From: Micropterix aruncella
Lineage: Eukaryota; Arthropoda; Insecta; Lepidoptera; Micropterigidae
NCBI GenBank assembly: GCA_944548615.1
Contig: OX155952.1
Span: forward strand, 28,545,458 to 28,609,457
Length of the DNA: 64,000 nucleotides
Reading direction: 5' to 3'
In this document: positions 47,312-59,560 of the stretch, piece by piece
Layout of the letters: every line of letters begins with the position of its first letter
Position numbering within the stretch: position 1 is the first letter of the stretch
Notes under the pieces: model-generated
Told to the model about the DNA's origin: nothing
Seen by the model: only the letters and a program-made list of their open reading frames with translations
Databases searched by the model: none
Program-made: the position numbers and the translations under genes

Positions 47312-48865
47312 TGTATATTTTGAATGAATAAATTGAATACTGAATACTGAATACTTACGTCCCATGGTCCTTAAAGAGCTAAATGAGGGGTTCTTTTCGC
47401 GCTGTAGGTATATAGTACGTTTGTAACAAAAATATAGGTCCAACAATGAGCACCATTTTGAATTCTGAAAACGTTCTCGCGACAGCTACGTATTGCTAAC
47501 TGAAAATTGCACGTTTCTATATAATCGATGATACACACACTTCCTTACATTGTGTTATCATGCATGATGACAATCCGTCCCGCCCCGCTTCGATAGCTGC
47601 GAAATACGGATGGGGAGAGTAAGTGACAGTTGCTAACATCGACATGGCATGGCATCGTCACGCCATAACCGCTATCGGTATCGAGTATCAAATGGCGGTG
47701 CACGCATGTGACAGCGTCCTTGTTGAATGAAACCACCGCACCGTCTAGACAGCTCGCTCGCGTGCCAATAACCGACGGTATAGAGAAGGAAGATAGGTCG
47801 GTATACACCGTCGCACTGTATATCGCATAGTACAAATTATCTGGAAATTAAAAAAAAAATACAATCCTAATTCTGAAAAATAAACAAAATCTTATAATTG
47901 TTATTAGTTTGCTGAATATAGCCCACCATAAAGATTCTCGTGTAGATTGCTTGCTATACTGATTTATATTTATATCTAGTGTCGAAATATACTGATTTAT
48001 AAATTTGCGCTGACGCGAAAATGGTCGCTGTGAGCCCCCCCCCCCCCCCCCCCCCTCACCGCTCGTCCCGTCCACTCTCTCTCTCGCCGGCGGCGGCTCA
48101 ATATTTAAGTGAAAACCATCCCCGTCGAACTTTTAGTTTCTGTATTATTCGATAGTTTTGTATCGTCATAATAACGTTATATCAAGATTTCTGACGTGTC
48201 ATCTACTAGCTGGCGTGAACGTGTAGAATCTAGAGGTATAACATGTTAAAATATTACAATAATTTTGTCCCGTTAGCTTGTTCTATTTGCACACTGTGCG
48301 TCGTCGGCGTCGTTCGGAAGCAGCAGGGCGAAAGGGGGAGTTTTAAAGGCTACTATAATATTGTAAATAACTTCACTACCGGCACCCTAGCCAACCACAA
48401 AGTGACTCGTAAAGGGCATAGCAAACGTCAATAGCAATTTCTGACTCCGACTATTTTTACAATCAGTTAAGTACCTACATGAATCCACCTACCTACGTTG
48501 AAAAAATAGTTTGCAGTAAATTCAAATTACTTACATAAGTACCTTCCTATTATAAAAATATACAAGGGATATAATCAATGAGTGCACTTCAGTGGCTATT
48601 TGTATGTCACCTAAAAAAAAATGGAAAAAATATATTACATTTTCTTAGAGAGGATTATTCTACACAAACATTGAAGTCATCTACAATTTTTTCTGGTCGA
48701 GACCTTTGATGCCGACGAAAAACATTTCATAGGTTTAGTTCCGGATATTCAGTATTTTTTGTCGGTAACAAAGACCTAAATCAAACAAGTCGTAGATGAT
48801 CTTAAATTCAGTTTCTCGTGAGGAATAATTTCCTGTAAAAGAACTTTTTTTTTTATATATCCTCC
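47312..48865. other. Unassigned intron with a poly-C tract
   Basis: A fragment 'gtcccatggtccttaaagag' (about 47360) is the inverse of the element end at 50645. A run of about 19 C lies at 48034-48054, beside 'ctctctctctcgccggcggcggc'. The 96-residue minus frame at 47545-47835 has no recognised domain. Confidence 0.4.
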
Positions 48866-49335
48866 TAGCCGTGTTCGGCCATAGCGACTGCATTATAGAC
48901 TCTAGTGACTTCGTTTAAGTTATGGTTGGGGGTTTTGCTGGTGCGCCCTCAGGTGACTGATGTAGCCGATCTTGGCTTGGAATGTGCGTGGAATTTGGCG
49001 CAAGTCAAGACACCATCGACGTAAATATAATTTATGGCCGCCGGTGGTCGGGCCTTTAGCTCGTCGCGCTTGGCATCTAAGTCGAGCAGCCTCTTCTTTT
49101 CAAAATCATCTACATTGCCCTACACTAGCAGGCTCCATCCTAAGCGATCTTTCGCTTTACTCCCCCACTGAGAGGGCTCAATGTTGCACCTTTTCATATG
49201 CCTCTTCTGAGCATCCTTGTATCTGAGGAGCTGGCCGCCTTGTTTCCGCTTGCCGTTCTTTAGTTCAGAGTAAAAGATACGCTTTGCCACTCTCTCATCA
49301 GGCATACGGGAGACATGTCCGCACCATTACCATAA
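48866..49335 (-). pseudogene. Non-LTR retrotransposon C-terminal fragment
   Basis: On the minus strand the frame reads [60 protein letters not shown]. This is the conserved block after the RT domain of a common insect non-LTR group ('C.G.H..RM...R..K...Y.EL..GKR..G....RYKD..K'). Stops interrupt the following part ([15 protein letters not shown]...), then comes the 3' UTR with 'gcagtcgctatggccgaaca' and a T/A tail. It is 5' truncated, as usual for LINE copies. It shares its 3' end with 32868-33075. Confidence 0.8.
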
Positions 49336-50644
49336 AACATTGCATCTCAATTTGTAGTGTTTAGTCATGACATGCTGACAAAATTTCCTACGTCTTGACT
49401 CATAATACATTTGTAAAAGTATTAGAGTTGGAATTTTATTAGCTTTAACTTTACTATTTGCACTTTTTCGTTACGGCGCATTGTTTTTAAAAAAAGTTTT
49501 TAAACCGCCGTGTACAGTATTTTCGTGAGATAGCCATCCATAGTCCAATCGGTAGAGGACCATACCCCTACACCCATACCAAGCAATTAACCTTCATCAA
49601 AAAAGACAGGGTTGATACTCTTAACATACCAGCTATCAATTAACTCAAGACCCTTTTGTATTTAGTGAAATAAAATTCGATTAAGTGAAAATTGTGTAAT
49701 TTGACCTTACAACTTCAATATTGCTGATGAAGGAACGTCTACCTTCCAATAATCCTGGCACTCCTGACTCGACATAAACACGGCGAGTGGGTAAAAGATG
49801 GGCCAAGGTGAAGAGATACTATATATACGAAACTGATCGAGAAACTTTTTTTTAAAATACGCACCCATAATAAAGCTCAAGTTCTGGAAAAGACGTAAAC
49901 CAAACAAATTGCTCTAAAAGTACAATATACACCCATAGCTCGAGTTCTAGAAAAGACGTACAACAAAGCAACTTGCTCTAAAAGGCCTTGGTCCTTCGCT
50001 GCGGATCGTACTACACATGTTAAGTATTGGATAATAATATAGATAACATTGTAATTCACAAACTCGCGTATCTCTAAAATGTTGCAATCGAAATAATCGT
50101 AACTATAGAACAATAGACAATGAATATCGCACACGCTTAAGTACCGTTTCGCTATATTTGTTTAATTCTTAGATTTCTCTGTCGTCAATCTTTCGACCAC
50201 GTCTTTTCGTCCGGTACGATTAACCTTATTTTCCATTTTGGCGCATTTCTTAATTACCACCATCCTACGGCGAAATTCCAGTCGCTTCTCCGGTCTTACT
50301 ATCTTACTCAATTGCCCATTAATTATTGCTCTGTCCATTTTGTTCGCGCCGCTCTCGGCTAGCCGTATTAATTTGTATCTTTTCAGAACAATGGCATTTT
50401 ACCTCGTCTGATTACATCATAAAAAGGTACATTATTTCCATTGTCATTTCCTGATAGCAGTTTCGAGTGACTAGCGATAACGCAAAATTATCTCTTATTT
50501 ATGTAGAATAACGATAACTCGATAAGAAAACCCTTTCCAGATTTGCGATATCATATTTAATTTGCGATTAGGTACCAGGTACCGTGAATCACTACATTTC
50601 TCAATAGCTGATCAATCGATAGAAAATAACGGACCATTTACTCT
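49336..50644. other. Unassigned intron stretch
   Basis: A pair of direct repeats ('acccataa/tagctc.agttct.gaaaagacgta', about 49863-49900 and 49932-49962) marks a short tandem duplication of about 70 bp. No gene recognised. Confidence 0.45.
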
Positions 50645-51645
50645 TTAAGGACCATGGACATATGTGTCCCATAACTTTAAATACCATTTTATAATTTATC
50701 GAACACGAATAATTTACAAATGATATACAGTAGCGAGCACAGAAATCCTTCCAGACTAAAAATATCATTTTTTTTAAATTATATTTTTTTATTGTGATTT
50801 TATGATAGCTTTACAGTCCAAATTATGAAGCAATACTGTTTAAAGATGATATACAAAAAAGTGCCTATTTAGTGACCAAATTTTTTTTTTCACAATTTTA
50901 TAGTTAATTTGTAGATAATTGATTTTTTTTGCACAAAAATGAAAAATGCTCATAATTTTAAAAACCACATATTTATTTCAAATAAAATTAGATAGGTACA
51001 TAACACTAACAATTATCAAAAACCAACAAAATCAGTACTTTGTTGTTCCTCCTTTTTTTAATTACTTCTTCAATACGTTTTGACATGGATTTCACCAAAT
51101 TTTGTATGTAGTCTTGGGAAAAAAATTCAACCACATTTTTCCTATGATGTTTTTAAGGTTTTCCTTTGACGAAAACTTCAGTTTATTTATTTCGATTCCC
51201 GTTTTATGCCACTAGTTCTCGATAGGGTTCAGGTCAGGACTATTTCCGGGCCAATCCAGTGTTGGAATTCCATGAATTTTCATATATTCATTGACCTAAA
51301 AATTATTTTAATAGTGTTATATTTTTTAAATAATTTTTTTTGAACATTAGTAATCAGTGTCAGAAAAAAAACAGTTTTATGGTCATTCAATGCTTGCGTT
51401 TTTGGCCGGACGACTTTTTCAATTTGATTTTATTTTCTATTAGTACGTTTGATGTCTGAGTTAAATAATAAAATAATCAAATTTTGGAAAAAGTTGTAAC
51501 TTTGCATGTTTATGGATTACAGGGACACATATTTCTCATCAATTTATACAAAATCTATTCAACCATATTTCACAAAACGTGTCATACATGTTATTGACAT
51601 CAAATATTTCCATACTCTACCACAAAGCTTATGATCCTCAAAGGA
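50645..51645. mobile_element. Possible piggyBac-like element enclosing a Tc1 remnant
   Basis: The left TTAAGGACCATGGACATATG and the right end read inversely, TTAATCCTTTGAGGATCATA, resemble a known insect piggyBac-like MITE end (TTAACCCTTTGAGGACCATGG). An isolated inverse copy of the left end is near 47360. The middle is occupied by Tc1-like sequence, so the interval may be a MITE split by a Tc1 element. Boundaries are tentative. Confidence 0.45.
50731..51430 (-). pseudogene. Internally deleted Tc1-like element with transposase 3' part
   Basis: On the minus strand, 51295-51040 reads NEYMKIHGIPTLDWPGNSPD then LNPIEN, the conserved DDE-domain block around the third acidic residue of Tc1 transposases. 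It continues KLKFSSKENLKNIIGKMWL and, after a frame change, VKSMSKRIEEVIKKGG, the normal C-terminal end. A stop follows LNPIEN where W or L is usual. One end reads CAGTAGCGAGCACAGAAATC (50731); the other, inversely, GTCGTCCGGCCAAAAACGC (about 51395-51415). The N-terminal half is deleted. Confidence 0.8.
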
Positions 51646-51649
51646 TTAA

Positions 51650-52034
51650 TCCTGGGAAGATAATCAACGTCTGTGGGAAGTAGATGGCGGGTAAATATAT
51701 CTCTTTTTACTTATAACAGCAGGCTGTCTGTCTCATCTCTCTCAGCCCACTCAGTCGTTACCAGAGCTACCGTACGATGGCTGTGTTGCAGACAAAGAAT
51801 TTAGAAACCTGTAAACCTTATAAGAACAGAACTAGCATAACGTCCAGCTATTAAATATATATTGTATTATAATAACAAAACATATTTAAAAAGTGCCAAA
51901 TAAATATATTTAAAGACTATTAATCATATACAAGATTCTAGTTGTTGACTATGTTTTCTGTTATAACTTTCAAATAAAGAAATTTATTAAAATTTATGAT
52001 TTTTATATCTTTTACTAATACCTAAACTAATCTG
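51650..52034. other. Unassigned AT-rich stretch
   Basis: No gene, exon or repeat ends recognised. Confidence 0.4.
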
Positions 52035-52149
52035 TAAGGGGCCGTTCACATATTACGTAGCCACCGAAGGGGAGGGGGAGGTTGAAGCTGAGGCTTACGC
52101 TTGATTACGTGGGGGAGGGAGGGGGTGCCCGTCCTGATTACGTAATCGA

Positions 52150-52400
52150 CTTTGGTCACCGCATGGCATTTTTTGTGGCCTGAACCTGCACCGAAATAGC
52201 GCAGTACCGCGCCGAAGATACCCCTTGGCGCAATGTGTTTGATAGTCCACGCGCTCGCCTGCGATTGAAAGGCCCGGGCCTGCTCCTGCGCGCGCTGGTA
52301 AGCCGGTGGCCGCTCTGCGTCGCGGCAGCACAGCAGGCGCGCCGCTGCAACTCTGGACTAGCACGCCGATGCATGCTTCAACTCGATCGCGAAAAGATTA
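52150..52400 (-). other. GC-rich patch with bacterial-like composition
   Basis: About 250 bp of roughly 60% GC in an AT-rich region. One minus-strand frame without a Met is open throughout and reads AYQRAQEQARAFQSQASAW then TIKHIAPRGIFGAVLRYFG, a plausible protein-like composition. It stops being distinct where the 'gattacgtaa' sequence of the surrounding element resumes on both sides. No family recognised. Confidence 0.4.
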
Positions 52401-52559
52401 CGTGGTAGGGTGACGCATCAACGTGGTTTTAGATGGAAAAATGTGAATTCTTAAATATTTTTTCTCTCTTTTTTATTTTTTATTTGTTGTGTGGGGTTTT
52501 TCTGAGGTCTTTATGGGCCTTGTAATACTGCGACGGTTGCTGATCTATTGTGTTCGCCA

Positions 52560-53260
52560 CCTACTATAGTTCTGCGCTAAGCCTCGTGTCATTTAAGAAC
52601 TGCAACAGGCTTTGGGCGCCAGATTATTTTGCCTCCTCAGGTTGGAGGTAATGGCCACCCAAGTGGGTGTATCTTTTACGCATCGGCGGACCACACTCGC
52701 ACATGAGGTGCAGGGGAGTTTCCTTTGCCCCTTGACAGAACCTGCACATTGTTGTGTCTCGGAGCTTGAGGTTGAACATGTGTTTGTTCAGGCCACAATG
52801 CCCCGTGAGCGCCCTCACCAATATGCGTAGATTGTTCTTATTTAGCGATAAGGCCTCACGTCCCGTCTTACGGTCGTAAGCCTTAATTAGCACATTGAAA
52901 TGATTCAACCCGTTGTGCGTTGCATGTTGTTCCAATGGTTGACGGATTGTTCAAAACATATTTGTTTCAGCATTAGGTTTGCAAGGCTTTTTGGCATGTC
53001 ACAGCAAGGTTCAGGGCCGTATAACGTTCCCTTTGCTCCCGTCTTAGCAAGTTCGTCGGCTTTTTCATTTCCCTCGATTCCTGCATGGCCGGGAACCCAT
53101 CTTAGAATTACCCTGTTCTTTTCGCCCAGGGAATTCAGCAGTGATACGCAGTTTTGCACTAGCTTTGAATAAATGGTATTCGAGGCTAGTGCCATAAGAG
53201 CTGCCTTGCTATCCGAGTGGATATAGATACGGTGGTTGGCGTAGTTTTCTCTTTAATACC
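52560..53260 (-). pseudogene. Non-LTR retrotransposon RNase H domain and C terminus
   Basis: Reading inversely from 53255: YANHRIYIHSDSKAALMAL, a linker, NRVILRWVPGHAGIEGNEKA then DELAKTGA. These are RNase H motifs, with HSDS, GHxGIxGNExAD and the final aspartate. After this come LNHFNVLIKAYDRKTG..., RALTGHCGLNKHMFNLKL and DTTMCRFCQGAKETPLHLM then CECG, the zinc-knuckle-like C terminus (C-x2-C-x8-H-x3-C) of I/Jockey/R1-group ORF2. One frameshift lies near 52915-52935. The RT domain is gone (5' truncation), and a T-rich run at 52457-52490 may be the inverted poly(A) tail. Confidence 0.85.
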
Positions 53261-53578
53261 GTCTTTACAGCCACTGGGGTCTGAAGATTGGGATCTGTAA
53301 AGTAAACCAAAGAGTTTAAGATTTTGTAATTACTTTGAATTAATAAAGGACATTTTTATAAGCATTCTGAAATGTTTTTTTCCACTCTAAAATGTTTTTG
53401 TCGTCTTCAAAACACTTTACAAACGCTGGGTTCTTTACAATTTTTCACATTTTTGGCAAATTCGGTTGATTACGTAATCTTGGGGGGGGGGGGGTCAGGC
53501 CGATAATTACGTCTGTTGAAATGGGGGAGGGGGGGAAATCCCAGAAATGTGATTACGTAATATGTGGATAGCCCCTAA

Positions 53579-55445
53579 GATCCTATAAGGCAGTAAAATA
53601 TACATATATTGTATTATATACTTATATAATAACATGGCATACATATCTGACACGTATTTATCGTGTCAGATAAATACGTTATCTTTAATGCCATCTGGTA
53701 CAGGATTATCTCTCTAGGGTTAATTAACTGGAAATTACATATATCCAGTTTGAAATGTCTATAGTACAAAAAGAACGTAGTGCAGTTGCGAGATAGGCGC
53801 GATCGTTTTTTACACTTCTTCTGTAAATATGTAAAGAATCATCATGCAGGTGTGACACAGACTATAGGGTAAACAGGGAATTTGCTTTCCTTGAAATGTT
53901 TACCCTGCGCGACTAAAAGAATAATTGAACGGAAACTTAAGTACGAATGGGACATTGCTAACAGCTGAAGTTGGCAACATTGAGTTTCCAAGAAGTTAAG
54001 GTCAAAAGGACTAACAACATATTATGTAATCTGATTTCCTTTCGGAGCCTAATTTTTCAACGCGTTGTGTTTCAGTAACAAGCATATATTTAGTTATAGC
54101 ATATGTTATATTTTTAAATCGTTATATATGTTTAATGTCATAATATACAGTGAATACGCAAGATGTTCAAGGATAGCGTACTGAGAAAGAAACAAACACG
54201 TGAGCTCCTTAAATAAAGATCTTTCTGACTAAATGAAGGGGTCAAATATGACAATGTTCCGAACAGACACGTCACGTTTGATAAAACGATAGACGAATGG
54301 GAAGATTTGGTACAAGACAGCCAAAATGTGGTGAATAGTGCAGGAAGTATAAAAAAGAAAGAAACGGATACGGAATGGTAGCGAAGAGGAAAAAAACGTT
54401 GATCTCCGCGGAAACAAGGAAATACCAAACAAAAGACAAGATAAACTAAATATGTAGAAAGTTCAGAATAAACTAAATAAGTATGTACTAGTATGTATGT
54501 ATGGGTGAAAGAAGCGATACATATACGACACAACGACAGTAATTGCTATTTACTGCCCTCACAATCCTAGATCCTCACACTCCTATTATCCTATCTCGGC
54601 TCTAAGTTGCTAGTATGGCAGTACTTAGGTCGATTGATTTACCCCTTCCTTGATTCCAGGCAGGTGCTCCTCGACCTTAAAAATGTGCCCTCTAGTGTAA
54701 TAGGTTTACCGTCTCAAGATCCCTCCTGGCTGGGGTGGTACAATTCGATCGTTTGCTCAAATTCGAATACAACCTATAATGAAACAAATACTTATCTAGT
54801 CTCTTTTCCTTTCCCGCAGCAAAAAAGATACTCGATACGAATATGCGAATGGAGGCTTCGCCTTCTTCACTCCCACTTATTTCCCCATCACGGCGAGAGG
54901 AAGAAATTGCTCCTCACCTCGACGTTTTATTTTATCTCCTTTACTTCGCCCTCTTCCTCGGTCTCTCTCTTAGAAAAATTAAATATGAAACGAAATATGA
55001 ACGAGCGATGATAGCTATGACTGGCGGGTATGCGCGCTAAAAGTTTCGTTTTCGGTAGTTAAATATTTGCTGGTAATTATATGAAGTCATAGTGAAGAAA
55101 GCATCGTTTTAATGACACAGATCGGCGAGTACGACGACTTTAATACTTGCGTTCCTTTCGAGGATATCTATTTATTTATTTGTTTATTTATTTTAAATTT
55201 AACATACAAGGTACAAAAAATCCTTATCCTAATGTTAAAAAAAAACAATAAGTGTACATATTACAAAACTAGCTCGGAAAGATTCATCTCTTTGACATAT
55301 AATAGTTTACCAATTAACCTGTGTTGAAGAAGATATACAATATAAACATTTAAAAAATCGGGGGGAAACGTTCAATATGTACTAATGAGCATATACATAA
55401 AAGACTTACCTATGCACGCATGTAAATATTGTTACATACTGGGAA
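53579..55445. other. Unassigned intron stretch
   Basis: The 131-residue minus frame at 54138-54533 and the 134-residue plus frame at 54607-55011 are rich in Ser, Phe and Leu but show no conserved domain, splice-bounded structure or repeat partner. A 13-bp palindromic pair 'atctgacacgtatttatcgtgtcagat' core lies at 53647-53672. Confidence 0.4.
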
Positions 55446-56138
55446 CACGAAGATGACCACCGCAAGAATCTCTTCGAGGCATGAACTCGCATTCAACAAC
55501 ACGGTTTCCACCTCAGACTCGAGAAGTGCTCTTTTGGCCATCAGCAGCTCGAGTTCCTTGGACACATAATCAGCGCTGACGGCATCAAACCGAGTCCTGA
55601 CAAACTTGCAACAGAACATCCCGGCTCCAACGAACGTCGCGCAACATCCCGGCTCCAACAAACGTCGCGCAACTTCAAGCTTTTCTTGGCGCCGTAACTT
55701 GGTACAGCAAGTTCATCCCGCATATCAAAGGTCTCCGAGGCCCATTGGACGAACTATTGCAAGATGACATCGATTTCAATTGGCAAGAAAAGCACCAGCA
55801 GGCATTCGAGCAGCTCAAGAAAATTCTTGCATCCGACTTGGCACTCACTCACTATGATCCTACCAAGAAGCTCGTTGTCGCAGCCGACGCTTCCAGCTAC
55901 GGAATGGGAGCCGTCCTTCTCCACGAGATGGCAGATAAAAAGAAGAAGCCGGTGATGTATGCAGCTCGTGCATTCTCAGCTGCCGAGAAGAACTACCCGT
56001 AGATACAACGTGAAGCCCTCGCACTCACAATTGCACTTCAAAAGTTCCACCGCTACGTATACGGACGCAAGTTCGAGCTTCAGACTGATCATCAGCCTCT
56101 TCTCGCAATCTTCGGCAACAAGAAAGGGCATGGATTAC
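55446..56138 (+). pseudogene. Ty3/Gypsy RT-RNase H fragment
   Basis: Across several frames the order is that of Ty3/Gypsy pol: end of the RT palm and thumb (RLEKCSFGHQQLEFLGHIIS then ADGIKPSPDKLA), connection (FLGAVTWYSKFIPHIKGLRG), and RNase H (FEQLKKILASDLALTHYDP, LVVAADASSYGMGAVLLHE, YAARAFSAAEKNYP, QREALALTIALQKFHRYVYG then FELQTDHQPLL). The frame 55745-56002 ends at a TAG after NYP, where Gln is usual. Frameshifts and an 'aacatcccggctccaac' duplication precede it at 55610-55660. Integrase and LTRs are absent. Dead fragment. Confidence 0.88.
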
Positions 56139-57774
56139 AACAAATATAAATGATATTTACCTATTTAAACAAAATATCATATTTTTTGACGCAAAACGTC
56201 TTAAGTTCGGTACGAATACTGAATATAATTCCAAAATTATGAGCGACGCCAAAACGGTCGAGTTTGAAATATTAAATATTCGAAGATTATTGCACGAAGG
56301 ACAGCGGCAAATCATCGCTCGACAGAGGAAGGTGGAAAGCCATAAGCAAACCAGCCGAAATTTCCCCCGCACCCCGTACGACGTAAGGGAGTCGGGTAAC
56401 GAAACGACGAGTCAATCGCGACTATTGTTTCAAGTGATAAAAGCAACACGTAATAGTGACTTTGATTATGTGTTATTGCCAAGACAATGACATAATAATT
56501 ATAATAATTTTCCTGAGCCTAATTATAATTAAGCTCGTGTCAAGGGTGTACCAGACGAAGCATCCCAAGCTGGGGGGGGGGGGGGGTGATTCTAAAAAAA
56601 AGAACATGCTAAATTTGTCTATCGTCCATTTGTTTTACATGTGCCATAAACAAATTTAGCATTTTTTTTTCCAAAAATAGGCCCTCTTATGAGAGTAGAG
56701 AGGGAAGGCATCGCCTTATTCCTGTTACTAAGAGATAAGTACATACTATATTTTAGTGGTAACATAAGCACACTCACGCAGGTCCCATTTATCTTCCCCT
56801 CTTCATACAGCATACATACCCCCATTTATGCTCAGTCGTGATAAGTACAATTTGCATAATGTATATTAATTGTATAAATACTATGCTATGTGCAGCAGTT
56901 TCTCGCACGGTGTCCTGGATATATGAAGAATCCAATGTAAAATAATTTTGTTAAATATTGGATAACCTATGTCAGTTGGCTGTAAGTCAGTTATTGTCAT
57001 CCTTCGTCCTTCTCTCAGGTTGACTGCATATTTGTCTCGTCATTGCTTGTAGCGTGATTTGAGAAAAATAAATTATTGTTTTGTATACGATTTTGGAAAG
57101 CGACGTTTTCACAGACACTACTACTAGGCACCCATTTCTTAGATAAAAACACTATTACATACAACAACATATTTGTGCAGCTATAAGACAAAGGAAAACG
57201 ACTTTATATAAAAATTTCTTCATGGTTTAGGAGGACTCTGAAAACTAGCGATTTTAGCAGCTTCACATCATTTTGCGAGAGCTTCCTGAAATCTATTTTA
57301 AAAAACAATAATAGCTACTATATGTATTTCATTTTCGGATATAAAGCAATTATCGGGGGCCTGGCATCGTTCCAGATCACTTTAGTTATTAATATCCGAC
57401 GAAGACCATTCCTCAAAGAAAGACGTTGTATTTTTAACGAGCAATATGATCTAAAAACCATACCGCATAGATAATACTCGAGCCAACGCGTTACAACGAA
57501 TTTAATTACACAGCTGTTGTTAAAATAGATACACCATAAAAGACCGGAAATCGGGACTGCGATTTTTAAAGCAAAAATCTTGTTACATTAACGATCTTCC
57601 AGGGCAATTTATCGCGTAAGTTAGGAAATGCGCTACGCTGCCCTATTTATAAAAGGTAGAATAATAAAATGGGTTCAAAAATAGCATAATACCGCCAAAA
57701 CTACACTTAACAATGTATCTGTGATATATTGGAACAGTTTAGACTGGTTCGTATTTATTAATATATTGGATTAT
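56139..57774. other. Unassigned intron with a poly-G tract
   Basis: A run of about 16 G lies at 56572-56587, next to a pair 'gctaaatttg'/'caaatttagc' forming an imperfect hairpin (56609-56662). The 83-residue frame at 56239-56490 is not recognised. A stretch at 56985-57090 ending 'aaaaataaattattgtttt' looks like an expressed 3' end with a poly(A) signal but has no partner here. Confidence 0.4.
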
Positions 57775-58232
57775 ATCCCGACGGAATATAAGTCTGATAT
57801 ATCACGGTATCAGAAAAACTTTTTACACGACTGCCCAACAAAAAAGGAGTGTAATGTGTTCAGGGTTCATCTATGTATGTTTTCCGTTTCTTTATTCACC
57901 ATAACTTCTAAACGCGTCAACCGATTTAGAAGAGTGTGGTATTGTTAGAATCATTATGTCATCCCGAGTGTCACAGGTTACCTTAACTGTCCAAATATCA
58001 AGTAAGTAGTTGTCTAAATGACCAAATGTTCAAATGTCAATATATCAATATAAATAATATATCGTGTTTAGTGTCAAATGAAAGGTCTGATTGAGTACAT
58101 TCCGAAAATATACATGTATCTATATGGATAAATACATACATCAAAAATATTTAAAAAAAAACCGTAATAAAAATAATTATAAATACAATAGTTCAATTTC
58201 TGTAAAGGCAGTCGTGTTTTTTATTCTTTTTA
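57775..58232 (-). repeat. Dispersed repeat L, copy 2 (inverted)
   Basis: Inverse orientation relative to 36565-36990, same block order: 'acgactgcccaacaaaaaag', 'gtgttcagggttcatctatg', 'catcccgagtgtcacaggtt', 'taactgtccaaatatcaagt', 'aagtagttgtc', 'tgtcaaatgaaaggtctgat' and 'gtaaaggcagtcgtg'. Both copies are diverged. Class unknown. Confidence 0.75.
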
Positions 58233-59454
58233 CTATATTCACTTGTTATCAACAGTTATACAGTTTCAAATTGTTCAATGCCCTGCAACCCCAAGAACCC
58301 ATGCATATTTAAAAAAGTTAATTCAAAAACCAATTTTATCCAAACAATTTTATCCTTTTATAAATTAAATGAGTAACATGTACAGACATTCAATGTAAAG
58401 CAGTTAGTTTTCTAAATTTTAGGTTATTTAAATGTTTCCTGGTTATTGTATTGTTTTGCATTTTTACTATTTCATTATTTATTTTTGGGATTATTTAGAG
58501 CGATTTGTAATATTAGTGGATTACGATTTAAATTTCCAGGGTCCATTTTAATAATATATTCCTAGCATACCCCAGTTTTTATTACTATTTCTAGATATAA
58601 TATTTATATTTATAATTATACATTTCATGGATTGATTTGTAGCTGATCTAGGTTATATGTCATAATAAGGTTATTTAATAACATTTTTCGTTTTATTACT
58701 ATCATCTACATTTGACGAAATCCTCTATATTATACATATGAAGGGTAAAGGGGAAGAACGATAAATGTTTTTCTTTAAGATGAGATTTTTTAAGAGTAAA
58801 ATTCAAATCATCGCCATTTTGCGTAAAAAAACAATATCTTTCTTTCCAAGGTCCGGGTCATAGCAACGTCCTTATTAATATTTTTTTTGTTTCGTAACAC
58901 TACAAGGGTTGGAATCATGTCAACCAGGGCGCACCTTTTTTTTAACTCTTTGAATTTTAGTTTATTTTTGTTGGTGATTTTTTTTTGTATTCTTGAAACG
59001 TCAACGAACATTTTGTAGAAAAATGGATTGTAAAAATGGTTTTTTTATCCTTCTCGGAAAATGCCTAAAATTTAGGATACAGTTACAGTTAGTAAATTTT
59101 AAATTGAAAATATGAAAAAAAAAAAGTTGGCGTTGATCGTTTTTCTCTGTAACCCTTTATATGAATTATTGGAAATTATGGATTGAAAACGAGTTTCGTA
59201 TGATTCTATGTTTTTAAAACAAATATTGTGTAATTATTTCAGCCCTCGATATTCCGGGCGAGAATTTCTCGAGCCCGGATTGCTCGGCCATCGGCACGCT
59301 GTGCATGCAAAGATATAATTAAATTCTGGGGCACCAGATGTGAATTCAAACAGGTCGGCGCGGGGGCGTAATGGCGGTCACAACGTCAGTACTGATTTTA
59401 ATGGGCACTTGTTTCGTTTGCGCGCTTGCGTCAGAACGACTGGCGAATGGCAGA
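58233..59454. other. AT-rich intron; GC-rich patch near 59235-59455
   Basis: Nothing recognisable in the AT-rich part. The patch at 59235-59455 ('attccgggcgagaatttctcg', 'gtcggcgcgggggcgtaatgg') is distinctly GC-rich, without frame or repeat partner. Confidence 0.35.
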
Positions 59455-59560
59455 CTGTAATAGTCTTATGAAATCGAAGATATGTTATGAATATGTGGGG
59501 TGCTACAAAATTTACGCGGTAAATTCGTTTTTATCGAATTTATAATGTAATAGTCTTAGC
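59455..59560. mobile_element. Family B remnant, copy 6
   Basis: It carries 'gtgctacaaaatttacgcgg', 'taaattcgtttttatcgaat' and 'ttataatgtaatagtctta', with an inverted tail piece 'atgaaatcgaaga' on the left. The palindromic centre is lost. Confidence 0.65.

Larger units (their letters stand above)
52038..53575. mobile_element. DNA element with TAA duplication and GGGGC ends, containing other insertions
   Basis: TAA flanks both ends (52035-52037 and 53576-53578). The left end GGGGCCGTTCACATATTACG and the right end, inversely, GGGGCTATCCACATATTACG form terminal inverted repeats. Subterminal 'gattacgtaat' motifs and G-rich runs occur at both ends. The 3-bp TAA duplication suggests PIF/Harbinger, but no transposase was seen. 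The interior holds a GC-rich patch (52150-52400) and a LINE RNase H fragment (52560-53260). Confidence 0.72.

Noticed and set aside
47545..47835. 96-residue minus frame as a coding exon
   Set aside because: No motif and no acceptor/donor pair in phase that would connect it to the ASAP exons.
52095..52374. Arg/Ala-rich minus frames of 89 and 72 residues over the GC-rich patch
   Set aside because: These are alternative frames of a GC-rich segment; composition alone explains them, and another frame looks more protein-like.
54138..55011. Frames of 131 and 134 residues as small membrane proteins
   Set aside because: Hydrophobic and low-complexity composition is expected from AT-rich DNA; no motif, no splice context, no repeat partner.
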